From Microthyrium microscopicum (Eukaryota; Ascomycota; Dothideomycetes; Microthyriales; Microthyriaceae): 64,000 nucleotides of DNA. Positions within the stretch are counted from its first letter, which is position 1. Every line of letters starts with the position of its first letter. The position numbers were made by a program, and so were the translations under genes. The notes below the pieces were generated by a model. The model worked only from the letters and a program-made list of their open reading frames with translations, was not told where the DNA came from and searched no databases. This document shows positions 1-10,908 of this stretch, in pieces. The stretch is taken from NCBI GenBank assembly GCA_010405405.1, contig MU004239.1, positions 1,228,713 through 1,292,712 on the forward strand, in the 5' to 3' direction.

Positions 1-1013
1 CGAACAATCTACTGATGTCAGCTCCGTCCTCAATCTTTGAACTGTCGTGACTTACGCCGAGCACCATTCCGGTGGGAAATAAGATCCCCCATCCAAATAT
101 CTGTATTAAAATATGTATCCATAATATTTTGTCCTATTGCGCGCATCAGTATAACCTTGCCGGAACCGGGCGGAGGTAGCACAAGCTTACGATGGGATCG
201 CTCGAGATTCCCTCTCCTTCAGCTATGTTATTCATATGGTGTTCATGTCCGTTGACGACGTTCGAGAGAAGGAGGAGGGCGAGAGACGATGTGAGCATAA
301 CGGGCCGCGCCGTCCGAGGCAGTAATTGTGTCATGTCGGAAACGCTTGCAGGAAGGCGTGCCACGCGTGGCGGATAGGGACGATGTTTGATCAAGCCGTG
401 AATCCAATCTTCAGCAACTCACTGGTAGGCTTTTGGAGTTTTCGTGAGAAGTTCAGTGTCGATAGGAGTGAACGCGCGGCATAGGAGTGGTGGAAGTGAA
501 GTGAATCCGCATGAGGGCTGTTACTCAATTAGAATCCCTGATTTGAAAATAGATCATAGTAACCCTAACCCTCAATATATAAAGAGTCCAGCAGTGAAGC
601 CGACAGTTCGTAATAATTTACAGTTAAATATACCAAGAATTTTTCTGAGCTTGGCAAATTATTGATCTTGTTGTCGTTGCCAATTTTAGAATGTGGACCA
701 TTCTTTTCTATATTGAACGGCCCTGGAAAGAATTTCAAGTATCAACAGCTCGATATGTCATGACCATGCTTATAGCATTTGGTATCAACTTACACCAGCA
801 ATATATACGGAGTCGCATTAGTTAGTTCCAGATGCTGAATCGGCTCATTTTTTTCTTGGGTGTTGTAGGGGACGCGGCACAGCCTAGGAGATGATGCTGC
901 ATTCCCGTATAAATTACAGCTCAGAAGCATTAGAACCAGTGACCAACGACGTTTATTCCATCGCGTCATAATATACTACACTCTATATTTCTCAGAGTTG
1001 ACGATAGCCTCGT
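1..1013. other. intergenic, no gene seen
   Basis: No open frame here has a recognisable domain or convincing splice pattern. The only oddity is two head-to-tail copies of the CCCTAA telomere-type unit at about 560-572, too few to mean anything alone. The right end holds the 3' flank of the minus-strand MIC19 gene. Confidence 0.5.
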
Positions 1014-1668
1014 TCACCTAATTGTCTTGTCCACAAACTTCTTCTCTAACCGTGCAACTTCCCGACGGAACTTTTCCTTTTCCTCCCAGCAATTGAGAGG
1101 TTTCCGGTCGTTTATTCTCAAACATGTCACCAGACCATCTCTTGCCTTTTCTACGTCTGCATCAGGCTCTTCGAGCTTCTTTCGTCCAGTTAATTTCTTC
1201 TTCAAGAGCTCAATCTCCTTGGATACGCTCTCGTGTGACCGTTGCGACTTTTGACTATCTTGGTTCTGGTTCACGGGCGAGTTCGAAAGGAATGAATTGG
1301 ATGACTTGGGTGCCTCATCATCTGGTAAGGGTATCGATTGCGTGACCTTGAGGAGCTTTTGTGATTCTTCAGACGCTAGCTTCTCAAGCTCTGATTTTAG
1401 CCGGGCTTGAACCTTGAGCTCGATGTTCGCGGATCTCGTTGAGTCGGTCTATGTATTGCTATTAGCACACGAAAGCTGGCTTCAGGATGCTAAAGTCGAT
1501 TACTTGAGGACTAGTTTCTAAATTGTTGAGGAAGCTCGGGGAGAAGGTTGTTGGTGCTGATCTATCGCATGTCAGTTACAGGTTCTTCATGGAACTCCGC
1601 AGGGCAACTGACGCGGCAAATATATGTTGCGGTGGCTCAGTAGCCGGTTTTGAGGTTTCGGCGCCCAT
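1014..1668 (-). CDS. MIC19: MICOS complex subunit Mic19 (CHCH-domain protein)
   Basis: Three exons on the minus strand (1668-1613, 1561-1504, 1448-1014) give 182 residues. The start reads MGAETSKP, an N-myristoylation-type start (Gly2, Ser/Lys-rich) as in Mic19 proteins. A long charged helix in the middle is followed by a C-terminal CHCH-type segment with two cysteines ten residues apart (CLRINDRKPLNC). Mic19 is a peripheral protein of the mitochondrial inner membrane that joins Mic60 to keep crista junctions; the cysteines are normally oxidised by Mia40. Intron 1 uses a GTCAGT donor, intron 2 GTAATC with a GCTAAT branch site; both close the frame exactly. The gene is divergent from the Naa50-like gene, with 287 bp between start codons. 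The family assignment rests on the joined protein, not on one exon. Confidence 0.85.
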
Positions 1669-1955
1669 TATGAATCGGATTTGAGGGCAATTGGATTGTT
1701 GAGATGTCCTCTGGAAATTCTCATCGGCTGTCGTAGGAATCGCGAAGCACATGGTGGTCTGTGCTCGCGGCGGCTTCCATCTTCAATTCTTGGCGATATT
1801 CAACACCATAAACATCACGACAGTACACTCCTTGGCCATCTCCATTTTATGTTAAAGCTGTGCCCTCAAAACCACGACATCTGGAGCAAGAAACCCCCGA
1901 CGCGAATGTTCATTGAAAAAGCAAGCCCGACACTGCTCCCGGTCGCGTCGAGCTG

Positions 1956-2705
1956 ATGCAATCTTCCATTACGTCGTGGCTCAATAAAAAACCTCCTCGG
2001 CCAAAAGTCGCGTCAGGAATTACCGCGCCAGACAAGTTAAAGCTTCAAAGCCCGTTCGATTCTTCACAGTCACCACGCGTAGTTGATGAATTATCGTCTC
2101 AAAAACATGTCAACGTCACCAAGAAGGCTTGCGGAATCCCGACTAAGGCCCAAGTGCAGGCGGTAACTGAAGCCACACTCCCGGAGCTACGAAAACTAGT
2201 TCAGATTCTTCTACCCATTCCCTACCCCGACAAGTTCTTCAGGGAGATCTTAAATGATGAGGTCACAGCTTCCTTGACGCTCGTTGTACTCTGGTCTGAT
2301 GACGAACCTATTTCCAACCCACGGGTTGTTGCCGGAATCCGGGGCAGACTTCTCGCAAAGACTCCAAATGGTAACACAACTGTAAAACAGTTGGACCTGG
2401 AAAAGCCATGCTTATACATTGCTACAATCGGCACACTGGCTCCCTATCGCGGTCATGGACTTGCCACGACGCTGCTACGTCAAATTACCGCACGCGCTAT
2501 TGAAGATTACGGGATAGCGACTGTTACTGCACATGTCTGGGAAACGAACGAAGAAGCGCGAGGGTGGTACTCAAATCTTGGGTTCACAGAAGTCCTCTAC
2601 GAACCCCATTATTATCGCCGACTGAAGCCGAGCGGAGCATATTTGTTGGAACGACGGGTTCGCCCGACGGATTTGTTAAATGACCCGAGAAAGGAGAACG
2701 CATAA
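1956..2705 (+). CDS. Naa50-like GNAT N-acetyltransferase with PCNA-box-like N-terminus
   Basis: Single-exon gene of 249 residues. The C-terminal two thirds is a GNAT fold: an IPYPDKFF segment like the substrate loop of Naa50, a central strand ending in IATIGTLAPY, the acetyl-CoA loop RGHGLA, and the late motif YSNLGFTE. Naa50 acetylates protein N-termini, usually attached to the NatA complex, and in animals is needed for sister-chromatid cohesion. This protein has about 70 extra residues in front. They begin QSSITSWL, which fits the spacing of a PCNA-interacting box (Q-x-x-I-x-x-aromatic-hydrophobic) and is followed by a basic KKPPRPK stretch. The ATG at 1956 puts this motif at residue 2. Naa50 is the best match; another GNAT enzyme is possible. 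Confidence 0.75.
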   Translation: MQSSITSWLNKKPPRPKVASGITAPDKLKLQSPFDSSQSPRVVDELSSQKHVNVTKKACGIPTKAQVQAVTEATLPELRKLVQILLPIPYPDKFFREILNDEVTASLTLVVLWSDDEPISNPRVVAGIRGRLLAKTPNGNTTVKQLDLEKPCLYIATIGTLAPYRGHGLATTLLRQITARAIEDYGIATVTAHVWETNEEARGWYSNLGFTEVLYEPHYYRRLKPSGAYLLERRVRPTDLLNDPRKENA

Positions 2706-4658
2706 TCTCAAGGGGATATTTCTTGCTGGATCGGCTCCTTACCCGAGTGTGACATGGCCAGATGATTACGCCTTTGGCTAGCCTATGCTGTGTAACGCTC
2801 AACTTCATATGAATTCGCGCTGGTCAAGCACCATGCTGCTAACAAGAAAGAATGCTTCCGGAAACCTTCTTGATCAATTTAGTAGCCAAGCGCATGGAGT
2901 CCCTGCCTTGTTCATCCGAGTTTCCGGTCAAGCCTGTGGCATCATGATGACATTGTTCAACCATGCTTCGCGGAAGAGGTCGTTGGTCCCAGAGCCGGAT
3001 GGAATTTCCGGTTCTGACCTCAAGGCTATCGATAAATTCCTGTTCCAACCCATGTCTCTCGAAGGATTGAGATGCGGAACTGCTTTAAACTCCACCTCCT
3101 CGTTCTAATATCGATATATAAAGACAACGATTCACTATCGCGGTATTTACAACAATCTTCCATTGTCCAGAGTGGTCACAAGTTTTCGCAGACAACAAGC
3201 TTTCGAAGTTCGCACACGATTCCATTTCGTGCTGACTCGATGAGGTATGAATGGAGCTGTAGACAATTCGTCAATCATCAACTCTACCTTTCGGTATTGA
3301 TTCCTCCAGTTGCGTTCCTTTTGAATTGATGTAGTATCGATTTGTCACTACGATCAACACTATATCCAGAGCATGAATGTCTCAGTCTGAACATCATCCT
3401 AAGAAAGAATGTCGTATGGCTAAGTCTTGGCATCTGATAACTTCCCAGGCTCGAAAGGACTGAATTGTTTGGAGTCGTACCAGGGTAGCCGTTCCTCGTC
3501 AAAGAGCTGAAATGTTCCCGGTTTGCGGTTGGATAGTCTTGCTAGATTTCTTCAATGTCTCGCAGCCTTGTCCTACCACCAACTTTAAAACATCATGTGC
3601 TGCTTATGTCCATCTAACTTTCCCATCGCAGTTGGAACCAGTTATTCAACAACACGTAGGTTTCGATCCGAAGTTCAAATCCATGGCAATCTAAAGATTT
3701 GCGGGAATTGTGGAAAGAGGTCAGACGTGCTTCGTCGCCACGCGCATGGAGAGTCCAAATAATCATAGGACAAGACAATTGTAAGACTTTAGTCACCATC
3801 TTTGAGTATCTCATACTTGCGCATCTTAAAAGCATAAACATAATTTCAGTTATGCTGGTTGACAAAGTACCAGCTCAAGAAAAAAGGCTGCTTCCGAAAC
3901 TACAAGACCTTTGATATAACTCCAGAGAACCTCAATTTTAGCAAAACACCAATCTGCTCAAAGAATACCTGATTACGTTCTTTATTTTGGGCTACTTGTC
4001 GAATCAAGGTTGTGAATCACACGGTAGTAGGCAGGCTATCAAATGGAGCAAATCGGTAGGTAGTATTTGGACGGCATCCTTGCGGAAGATCGACTGGATT
4101 ATTTGGATAGCAAAGCCCAACTGGGTCATGATTGAAGAGAGTCAGTACCTGGCTCCCACGACCCCTGGTAGATCACGGACTCGAAGTACCTTCTCTTCAC
4201 CAAATCATTAAAGTCGCCGAAACCTTCATCAGCAATTCCTCAGATACAATCAAGCATTACCGAGTAAATCCCTCAGTGAAACTTATATTCGTCGACATGG
4301 ATTATTGCGAATTGTCTCCAGACACGATGCATTCCATGCTACATGGATCCTATTCCGTGTGATATTTCTTGTCGGCTTACATGGAGCCATCTTGTCTGAT
4401 TCGTACACAGGAGAACTCCGAGCCTGACCTCTAATTCTTATACACCATGATGAAGGAACGAACCCGAATCTGGAAGGTGTAGGAATTTTGGTCTAATGAC
4501 ACGTTTGACTACTACTTTAGCAAATAGTCGGAGTATGGATCCAACATGCGGCGCAGACAGATATTAAGGATCGCTATATTGCTCCTATCTCTCGAATCCA
4601 GCTACGTCTTGAGCTATTGTCCATATATTTCATTCTATTTACGGTGATCGTGCCAGTA
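2706..4658. other. intergenic, no convincing gene
   Basis: About 2 kb with only short overlapping open frames in both strands. A segment near 3690-3750 reads like one C2H2 finger (CGNCGKRSDVLRRH) on the plus strand, but the His spacing is incomplete and no supporting exons close around it. It may be a very decayed regulator gene or chance. Confidence 0.4.
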
Positions 4659-5890
4659 ATGAAGCTAACAATCTGGACTGCTTTAATAACAGCTGTGTCT
4701 GCACAATCTTATAGATTGACAGACTCATACACTGGCAACAATTTCTTTTCCAAGTTCGACTTCTTCACGGGCGACGACCCAAATCATGGATTTGTGGAGT
4801 AAGTACAAATACGAGCCCTTCAAATTATTGGGGAACTAACTCTTGATACAGCTACCAGAGTCAAAGTAGCGCTCAATCCAGAGGATTAATTTCAAGTACC
4901 TCTGACTATGTCATAATCGCTGCTGATGCGACGAATGTCTATCCGCGAAGTGCTAGAGGTCGGCCAAGTGTGCGGATTGAAAGCATCAACAGCTACACTA
5001 CAGGACTGTTTGTGGCTGATATTGAACACATGCCCGGGAATGCTTGTGGTATCTGGCCCGCATTCTGGACTTTGGGCTCTGACCCGTGGCCGCAAAATGG
5101 AGAAATAGGTAAGTCACTGAATTCGCCTGATTCAATGGTTCTTCGTATATTGATTTCGACTACAGACATCATTGAAGAAATCAACCTGAATGCGAACAAT
5201 CAGTACACACTCCATAGTGGAGATGGCGCTTGCAGTATATCTGGTTACAGTGGAGCAGGAAGAATCAGTTCTGGAAACTGTCAAGTAAGCAAATTTGTAC
5301 ATAAAAGTCATGCTTCGGAGCTAAGATGCTACAGACAACCAACAATGGAAATGTTGTCAATACTGCTGGATGTACTATCCAACCTCCTTCAGTAAACAAC
5401 TACGGCAATAATTTCAACAACAACAATGGTGGCACTTACGTGATGCAATGGACTAACAGCGTGATCAACTTCTGGTGAGTGTTCCAGTCCCATGTACTTG
5501 ATCTTGCTGATACCAAGGGAACAGGTTCTTCCAACGAGGCCAACAGCCTGAAACACTTACCAGTGGTAGCCCAGATGTTGGACAGCTCGGGACTCCGGAC
5601 GCATCATTCAACGGCTGTGATATCGGTTCTCATTTCCGAGACAATCGACTAATAATCAACACAAACTTCTGTGGCGATTGGGGTAAGTTGACAAACTCCA
5701 TCAATAAATATCTATACCTTACTAATCACTTCTCACAGCTGGTGGAAATGGCTTGTACTCATCACAGTGTCCGTTGGTGAATGGAGCATCTGATGCTGAA
5801 TCGTGTGCGCAGCATGTGGCTGCAAATCCAGGCGATTATGCTACTGCGTATTGGCAGATTAATTCCATCAATGTATTCAGCGCTTCCTGA
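4659..5890 (+). CDS. secreted GH16 family endo-beta-1,3(4)-glucanase
   Basis: Six exons (4659-4798, 4852-5108, 5166-5284, 5335-5474, 5525-5682, 5739-5890) give 321 residues. Residues 1-16 (MKLTIWTALITAVSAQ) are a signal peptide. The body matches fungal laminarinase-type GH16 enzymes: SYTGNNFFSKFDF, a GIWPAFWTLG tryptophan motif, and the catalytic cluster GEIDIIEE, in which the nucleophile Glu, the Asp and the acid/base Glu are all present. An intron splits that motif after GEI. The end, with INTNFCGDWAGG and paired cysteines, is also typical; no GPI signal or carbohydrate module follows. It probably hydrolyses mixed or beta-1,3 glucans outside the cell, either from plants or in wall remodelling. 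An in-frame upstream ATG at 4617 is not used here because the signal peptide starts at 4659. Confidence 0.9.
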
Positions 5891-6213
5891 GTATAACGCA
5901 ATTGGGGCGGGTGTTTGAAGTTGTTATCCTGTATAATTTGATGAAAGTAATGCAACCATATAATGAACTAAGCTTCTGGTATATCGTGAGAGAATGACAT
6001 TGAAAGGCATATAATGCTGATGCTGAAGCTGAAGCTGAAGATAAAGATCGATCGAAAGTACCTTTGATGCAGTATACGAGTAGCCAGGTGATGTTGTTCT
6101 CGAATATTTCGCGGGGCAAGGGCATACCTCGATCACAGGTCTGACTGTCGATGCGCTAGATTGCACGATTTGCATCTGATATTGAGCAAGGAGTTATGTC
6201 CTGACTCCTGAGG

Positions 6214-6363
6214 TACCGAAAAATTCCATTCAGTTGCACAAAGCTAGCGCGATTTTCTAGCGAGGTTCTGTTCCTAATCAATAGTGAGGGTCCCCTAAAT
6301 CAGAAGCACCCCCTGCAAGAAAAACCACGCTAGCTTTGTGCAACTGAATGGAAGTTTTCGGTA
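6214..6363. mobile_element. MITE-like hairpin element with 35-bp inverted ends and TA flanks
   Basis: Positions 6214-6248 and 6329-6363 are reverse complements over 35 bases with a single mismatch (near 6223). The 80-bp centre has no coding potential, and weaker complementarity runs a further 15-20 bases inward. Each arm begins TACCGAAAA, so the unit can be read as terminal repeats starting CCGAAAA flanked by a TA duplication, the target-site signature of Tc1/mariner-type elements. The near identity of the arms suggests recent origin or conversion between arms. It lies 254 bp before the STI1 start and 324 bp after the GH16 stop. No transposase is in the window, so family placement is inference. 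Confidence 0.55.
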
Positions 6364-6434
6364 AAGAGAAGACAGAGGAGACGGAAGAAGGAGTTGGAGA
6401 CAGGATGTGGAGGTGGCTGGAGAAGTGGCGCGAA

Positions 6435-6442
6435 GAACTTTC
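6435..6442 (+). promoter_or_regulatory. possible heat-shock element before STI1
   Basis: The octamer GAACTTTC is a GAA-nn-TTC pair, the core unit bound by Hsf1, and lies 175 bp before the STI1 start codon. STI1 genes are classic heat-shock targets. Only one full pair is present (a second GAA/TTC pair near 6472 is misspaced), so this is a weak call. Confidence 0.3.
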
Positions 6443-6616
6443 AGCCTCAAAAGAAAGCTCTAGAATTTCCATCACAAGCTCACTCCACCTAGCAACCTGA
6501 ACTATTTCAGCCTGCCAACAACCCTCTACATTGACAACTCTTCATCCCGCCATATCCAAGCTAGACGACATCCAAAGCCCATCTCTGCTACTCTCTACAG
6601 CCTCCTATCCTTCACC

Positions 6617-8535
6617 ATGGCCGACGCTCTCAAAGCTGAAGGCAATAAGCTCTTCCAAGAGAAGAAGTTCGAGGAGTCCATGTAAGTACATGTTTGTTGA
6701 TTTGATCATGCCCGATTTAACCTGCAGTTAGCGAGAAATTCACCCAAGCCATCGAAATAGATCCCTCAAACCATGTTCTCTACTCCAATCGATCGGGCTC
6801 GTATGCATCGCTAAGTCAATTCGACAAGGCTCTTGAAGATGCAAACAAAGTTGTCGAAATCAAGCCAGACTGGCCCAAAGGATACACACGCAAGGCCCAC
6901 GCTTTACATAGAAAGAACGATCTACGTAAGATCCTTGAGCAGCTCTTTGGATCCTCCAAGCTAATTATATAATCTTGTAGTCGAAGCATACGAGGCGTAT
7001 GAGCAAGCACTAAAACTCGATCCTGCGAACGCGCAAGCGAAGCAAGGTCTTGCATCCGTTGATCGCGCAATGAAGGCCGAAGTCACCGACAATCCAATGG
7101 GCAGCTCCAGTAACCCTATGGATAGCTTTTCCAACATGTTCTCTGATCCTCAGCTTATGACCAAACTTGCTAGCAACCCCAAGACTAGCCACCTCCTCGG
7201 AGACTCCGAATTCATGATGAAGCTACAACGTCTACGACAAGATCCAAACGCGTTCAGTGGAGAGACCCTACAGGACCCTCGATTCCTACAGGTCTTTGCT
7301 GTAATGATGGGTCTCGACATGTCGTTTGGAGGACAAGGATCAAAGGAGCAGGCTACTGCTCAACGAGCAGCTGGAAAGGTGGAGGACGAAGATGAGGAAA
7401 TGCCAGATCTTGAACCCGCTTCAAAGAAGGCTAAGCCAGAGCCTGTGCCAGAGCCAGAACCAGAACCAGAAGATGAGGAAGCAAAAGCCAAGGCCGAAGC
7501 AAAGACAAAGGGTGATGCAGAAAAGAAGCTTGGAACTGATGCCTACAAGAAGCGACAATTCGACGAGGCAATCGAACATTATACCAAGGCATGGGAGCTC
7601 AACAAGGATATAACATATCTTACCAACCTTGGCGCGGCTTACTTCGAGAAAGGTGACTTTGAGAAGTGCATCGAATCCTGCCAAAAGGCCATCGAAGAGG
7701 GCCGTGAAGTCCGTGCCGACTTCAAGCTCATTGCCAAAGCCTTTGGCCGCATTGGCACAGCTTACGAAAAGCTCGAAGACCTCCCCCACGCCATCAAAAA
7801 CTACAATTCCTCCCTCACAGAGCATCGCACACCCGAAATCCTCACCAAACTCCGCGCTGCCGAAAAGGCCAAGATCACAAAAGAGAAGAACTCATACATC
7901 GACCCTGAGAAGGCTGAAGAAGCTCGTGTTCTCGGCAATGACAAGTTCAAGGCCGCTGACTGGCCTGCCGCCGTCGAGGCCTACACGGAGATGACGAAGC
8001 GTGCCCCTGAAGATCCTCGTGGCTACAGCAATCGTGCTGCCTGCCTCATCAAGCTGCTTAGTTTCCCAGCGGCAGTACTGGACTGCAATGAGGCCATTCA
8101 GCGCGACCCCAAGTTCATCCGTGCGTATCTACGTAAGGCGCAGGCATACTTTGCCATGCGTGAGTACAACAAGTGTCTAGATGTGTGCACTGAAGCGGCT
8201 GAACATGATGAGGGTGGCAAGAATACCCGTGAGATTGAACAGCAACAACAGAAGGCCGTACAGGCGCAGTTCTCGGCTCGTGAGGGTGAGACGGAGGAGC
8301 AGACGATGAAGCGTGTACAGGAGGATCCTGAGGTAAGTTATTAGTGTCACAGTATTGATGCTTCATGGCTAATCGTCTCTAGATTCTCAAGATTTTGCAA
8401 GACCCAGTCATGCAGACCATTCTCCAGCAGGCAAAGGCGGATCCAGCTGCCTTACAAGAGCACATGAAGAACCCCCAGATCCGTGCGTCAGTCCAGAAGT
8501 TGGTTGCAGCAGGTGTGATTCGTATGGGACGGTAG
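6617..8535 (+). CDS. STI1: Hsp70/Hsp90 organising co-chaperone Sti1 (Hop)
   Basis: Four exons (6617-6681, 6732-6925, 6981-8332, 8383-8535) give 587 residues, the usual Sti1 length. Domain order is complete: TPR1 from residue 3 (ADALKAEGNKLFQEKKFEE), a DP1 domain with repeated aspartate-proline motifs around SDPQLMTKLASNPK, an acidic/EP-rich linker (EPVPEPEPEPEDE), TPR2A beginning GDAEKKLGTDAYKKR, TPR2B beginning EARVLGNDKFKAADW, and the C-terminal DP2 (LKILQDPVMQTILQQAK). It hands clients from Hsp70 to Hsp90 in the cytosol. In intron 1 the acceptor after GCAG would bring an immediate stop, so the next AG (exon at 6732) must be used. A hairpin element and a possible heat-shock site lie upstream. 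Confidence 0.95.
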
Positions 8536-8788
8536 ATAGTTTGACTAGGCGGTGGGCTCTAGGTATGTACAGAGCACGATTAATGTTAAATGTACTCAGC
8601 GTTGCAATTATATCTAACTTTGTTAAATACCATAAGATGCTAGAAGTTACTACTGATATCATACAAGTGCCCAAAAGATTTTATCAGCCTCGTATTCAGC
8701 ATATCGCTTCTTCCATGGCACCAACAGCTTAGCAAATATGCCCAAGTAAATCCATCCAGCTAAAATCCTTACTCGAATAACATTTTGC

Positions 8789-9570
8789 TCACATGAACGG
8801 ATCTTTCAACTTGATATGCTCCAATGATCCAATCCACCGACTAGTCCTCTTCCCTCTCATATGATGCACATCCGCCCACCGTTTTGCAACTTCGAGAACC
8901 TGCGGGCAAAAACTCTCTCGTGGACCTAGTGGATTGCGCAATACCCAGTTCAACTTATCAAGTCGCTGTCGAAGCTCTTCCACCAACTGTTTCTCCATGT
9001 TAGCCATATCGCTAGCTCAGCTAAGTTTTGACCGTCACTTACTGCGTCCTCCAGCGCAATCTTTGTAGCCCAAGTATCCTCATCATCACAATCCAGTCTC
9101 AACAGTGTGTACCTAACCTGCCGGACCGAACTTCCCTCTTCCTCCACGAGACGAGCCCGTTGTAGTAGACAAGGACTGCTTGGTTCTGTGCGTTCACAGC
9201 GTGTGCAGGCTGGTTTTCTGGCGTCACAGGGGAGACCTTTGAGGGCACATTGGAGACAGGGCGGGGAAATGTGGTAGGATAGGCTGGATAGATATAGAGG
9301 AGTGGCTTTCTTTGCTGAGGGAGCGGCGCTGGAGGTTTGAGTGGTGGTTGCTGGTGTGGTTGGAGCTGTAATCAGGTTGCTGGTTGAGGACTCAGATGGA
9401 GCCGCAAAGGTTGTGGATGATTGAGTTGATATTGGAGAGCTGGACTCTTCTGCGTCGAGCTCGTGAGAGAGGTCTCGTTCTGGTGTCTTCAGCTTTTGGG
9501 TATTGTCTGGGTCTCCATGTGGGATGGAGAGCTTGGTGCTCAGAAGTAGGTTGCAGACTTGGCTTTCCAT
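8789..9570 (-). CDS. uncharacterised protein with atypical Zn2Cys6-like motif
   Basis: Two exons (9570-9043 and 8986-8789, 56-bp intron) give 241 residues. The only acceptor that avoids an early stop is the CAG at 8987-8989. The first 95 residues are Ser/Thr/Pro-rich. Residues around 100-140 hold six cysteines with the spacing of a fungal binuclear zinc cluster (C-x2-C-x6-C-x5-C-x2-C-x8-C: CLQCALKGLPC then CTRCERTEPSSPC). The loop after the second Cys lacks most of the basic residues that contact DNA in Gal4-type proteins. The C-terminal half is Trp/Arg-rich and helical, and no Fungal_trans domain follows. It may bind zinc or a protein partner rather than DNA. Function unknown. Confidence 0.65.
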
Positions 9571-10176
9571 TTTGTTGGTGATTTGTTAGATTTCTAAGAT
9601 GTGTGGATCAGATTTTAAGCAGCAGAACAAGATTCGTAGATGTTTTAAAAGAACGTAAAGCAATTGAAGATTGTTGAGGTCGGATAGTGTACTCATACGA
9701 TGATGATAAAAGTCAGGCTATGAGATGGAATTCTTTCCTAATCGAGCAAGTAGATAATACTCACGACGGAAAGAGCATTGGAAGAACGAGGTTGGCCACG
9801 CTTTCTTCTCGTGGCAGCCGTCAGCACACCTTTTAGCGTTCGTCCTTGCTACTTTTATATGCTAACCTAACTACATCTGCACTATACGATAGCTTTACCA
9901 AGCGATTTGCATTGAACTTGGTGAAACTTGAGCCTTAGAGACGGCGGTCAGACCAGATGTGGAGAAAATTTCCAGCGACAAGGCTGAATCTCAGCCTCAT
10001 TGCTTTTGGTGGACACAAAGTTGCTTTGATTATGCCCTCTGATTGGCTACTTCCAAAGCAAGCCTCACAGGCATTTATAAGAATGACTTCACCTTCAAGT
10101 TCCAACCTTCCTCACCATCAAACACTCCCAAATTCTAGAATCTCCTAGTAAAAGGCGGATTCAAAGTCTACGCCTG
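9571..10176. other. intergenic, divergent promoter region
   Basis: No gene. Shared upstream region of the minus-strand zinc-motif gene and the plus-strand Ada gene. An inverted CCAAT (ATTGG) near 10043 and a TATA-like TTTATAAG near 10074 are placed suitably for the Ada gene. Confidence 0.5.
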
Positions 10177-10908
10177 ATGGCTGCCAGCACTTTCACAACC
10201 GACTCTGCCCGCTGGGCCGCCGTTCAATCCCGCCTGCCCGCCGCAGATGGCCACTTTGTCTACTGCGTCCGCACCACCCATATCTACTGCCGTCCCGTCT
10301 GCAAAGCTCGACCTGCCCGTCGCGCTAATGTCGAGTTTCGAACGACACCGTTTGAAGCTGAAGAGGCAGGCTATCGGGCTTGTAAAAGATGTAAGCCCGC
10401 GCTGGCATCTAGTATGCCGGAAGACGATGCGGTTATCAAGGTTCGGCAGTGGTTAGCGGATGATGCGCAAGGAAAACATGTGCAAGACGGGAAGAGTTTA
10501 CAGAGTTTACGGGTGATGGCGAAAGAGACTGGCTTGAGCAAGTGGCATTTTCATCGGGTGTTTAAGAAAGTTGTTGGTGTGACGCCGGTGGAATATGCGC
10601 GGATGTGTAGGAGCTTGGAGGAGAGTTTGGGGGAGTCGAGTAGTGCTTCGCCAGCGAGTACTGGGCTCGAGAGCCTGAGCGTTGGAGAACTTGGTGGTGT
10701 GATAGAGGGTATGCCGTTTCCTGTTTTTGCGGAGGATTCAATAGCGATATGGCCGACTCAGGACGAGTAAGTTGGTGTGGTGTGAGGAGGACTTCAGCGA
10801 GCTAATTTGGGACTTAGGGACAGTCTTTGGGATCTATTCCTTTACGATGGGCTGCCAGAGGAGGAGATAGGGGGCTCTTTCCTGCCGCCTCTCGACCCGC
10901 TGTTATGA
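10177..10908 (+). CDS. Ada-type methylphosphotriester DNA repair protein / regulator (AdaA-like)
   Basis: Two exons (10177-10766, 10818-10908) give 226 residues. Residues 10-75 match the N-terminal zinc domain of bacterial Ada. The four zinc cysteines fall at 38, 42, 69 and 72, the same numbers as in E. coli Ada, within YCRPVCKARP and CKRCKP; Cys38 is the residue that takes the methyl group from methylphosphotriesters. Residues 105-150 resemble half of an AraC-type helix-turn-helix (SLRVMAKETGLSKWHFHRVF). The O6-methylguanine methyltransferase half with its PCHR site is absent. The short second exon, after a GTAAGT intron, encodes an acidic hydrophobic tail. The family is bacterial by origin and is known in some moulds; it likely repairs alkylated DNA and may switch on repair genes. 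Confidence 0.85.

Larger units (their letters stand above)
5891..6616. other. intergenic, holds hairpin element and STI1 promoter
   Basis: No gene. It holds a 150-bp inverted-repeat element (6214-6363, listed separately), a short run of GCTGAA-like triplets near 6010-6045, and the STI1 promoter. Confidence 0.6.

Noticed and set aside
560-572. Two copies of a CCCTAA telomere-type unit
   Set aside because: Two units are expected by chance in AT-rich promoters and there is no longer array; not a telomere scar that I can support.
2785-3750. Possible C2H2 regulator gene (107-codon frame and a finger-like segment near 3700)
   Set aside because: The finger lacks proper His spacing and no exon chain joins the pieces.
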